A program made the position numbers and the translations under genes. Below are positions 5,084 through 5,406 of a stretch of DNA of 5,406 nt, one piece after another (position 1 is the stretch's first letter; the number at the start of each line of letters is the position of its first letter). The DNA is from Myxococcales bacterium (GTDB lineage Bacteria > Myxococcota_A > Polyangia > Nannocystales > Nannocystaceae), in assembly GCA_020431135.1 (NCBI GenBank), contig JAGQIT010000369.1, positions 1 to 5,406 on the forward strand, in the 5' to 3' direction. The notes under the pieces were generated by a model, which saw only the letters and a list, made by a program, of their open reading frames with translations, did no database searches and had not been told where the DNA came from.

Positions 5084-5406
5084 GTGGGTCTTGGTTTGGG
5101 TCTCGGCTCTGGGCCAGCGCAGGGCTCGCCCCGCGGCGTCGCGGCGGGCCTCGCCGTCGTCGGCGCCCTCGCCCTCACGAGCGCGCTCGGCTGCGCCGCG
5201 CCCAACCTCTCGCGGACCGTCGGCGCCGGCAACTACGAGCTGCGCGGCAACGTCGGCGGCGCGGTGATCGGCAACCTCGGCACGCCGATGCCGCTGCCGA
5301 TGGTCTATGTCGGCGGCCGCTACGGCGTCCGCGACTGGGTCGACGTCGACGGCAACTTCGGGCTCACGGCCGCGGCCTTCGGGATCTGGGCGATGGACCT
5401 CGGCGG
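5084..5406 (+). CDS. Putative lipoprotein, N-terminal part (runs off the window)
   Basis: 107 complete codons are visible and the frame is open at the window edge. A Gly/Ser/Pro lead with one Arg (R17) precedes a hydrophobic segment (VAAGLAVVGALALTSALG, 19-36) and Cys37, giving the lipobox-like ALGC; Ala instead of Leu at -3 makes it a weaker type II signal. The mature part (AAPNLSRTVGAGNYELRGNVGGA onward, with GGRYGVRDWVDVDGNFGLTAAAFG at 77-100) has alternating Gly, aromatic and polar residues like beta-strands of an outer-membrane barrel or surface protein. The GTG at 5084 is the start because an in-frame TAG lies at 5072-5074; TTG at 5096 is the next choice. The ribosome site is poor. Codons in the mature part have strong G/C third positions, which supports coding. 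Function unknown; the surface location is inference. Confidence 0.75.
   Translation, partial: MGLGLGLGSGPAQGSPRGVAAGLAVVGALALTSALGCAAPNLSRTVGAGNYELRGNVGGAVIGNLGTPMPLPMVYVGGRYGVRDWVDVDGNFGLTAAAFGIWAMDLG

Overview
The window is very GC-rich, with G or C in most third codon positions. It has short gene-dense stretches on both strands, and its only AT-rich island is a small one near position 610. A Gram-negative type lipoprotein start, an HNH gene with a charged tail and this base composition together suggest a large-genome myxobacterium (Myxococcota) or a close relative. That assignment is inference; no marker gene is present.

Layout. (1) 45-578, minus: a 177-residue Rossmann-like protein resembling the SLOG/LOG superfamily. 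A 9-bp inverted repeat in the AT island lies just upstream of its start. (2) 579-1009: a gene-poor divergent spacer with an alternating GC palindrome and two GGGCGCGCCG copies. (3) 1010-3034, plus: the main gene, a 674-residue protein that appears to fuse an N-terminal STAS-like domain to a complete PLP-dependent group II amino acid decarboxylase. (4) 3048-3290, minus: a small convergent gene for a helical protein with an acidic tail, ending 13 bp from the decarboxylase stop. (5) 3291-3688: a non-coding spacer with nine tandem copies of an 8-bp unit and a strong hairpin. (6) 4195-4998 and 3689-4198, minus: an inositol monophosphatase family enzyme followed by an HNH nuclease-like protein, overlapping by four bases (ATGA) and so probably one operon. 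(7) 5084 to the window edge, plus: the start of a lipoprotein, divergent from the phosphatase.

How it works together. No single pathway links all the genes. The phosphatase and HNH protein are very likely co-transcribed. The decarboxylase stands alone as a transcription unit. The most unusual item is the STAS-decarboxylase fusion: a domain normally used for partner switching in sigma-factor control or in transporter tails is joined to a metabolic enzyme. The usual phospho-acceptor serine position of the STAS fold reads alanine, which suggests that any regulation is by binding rather than phosphorylation. The enzyme's substrate cannot be read from the sequence.
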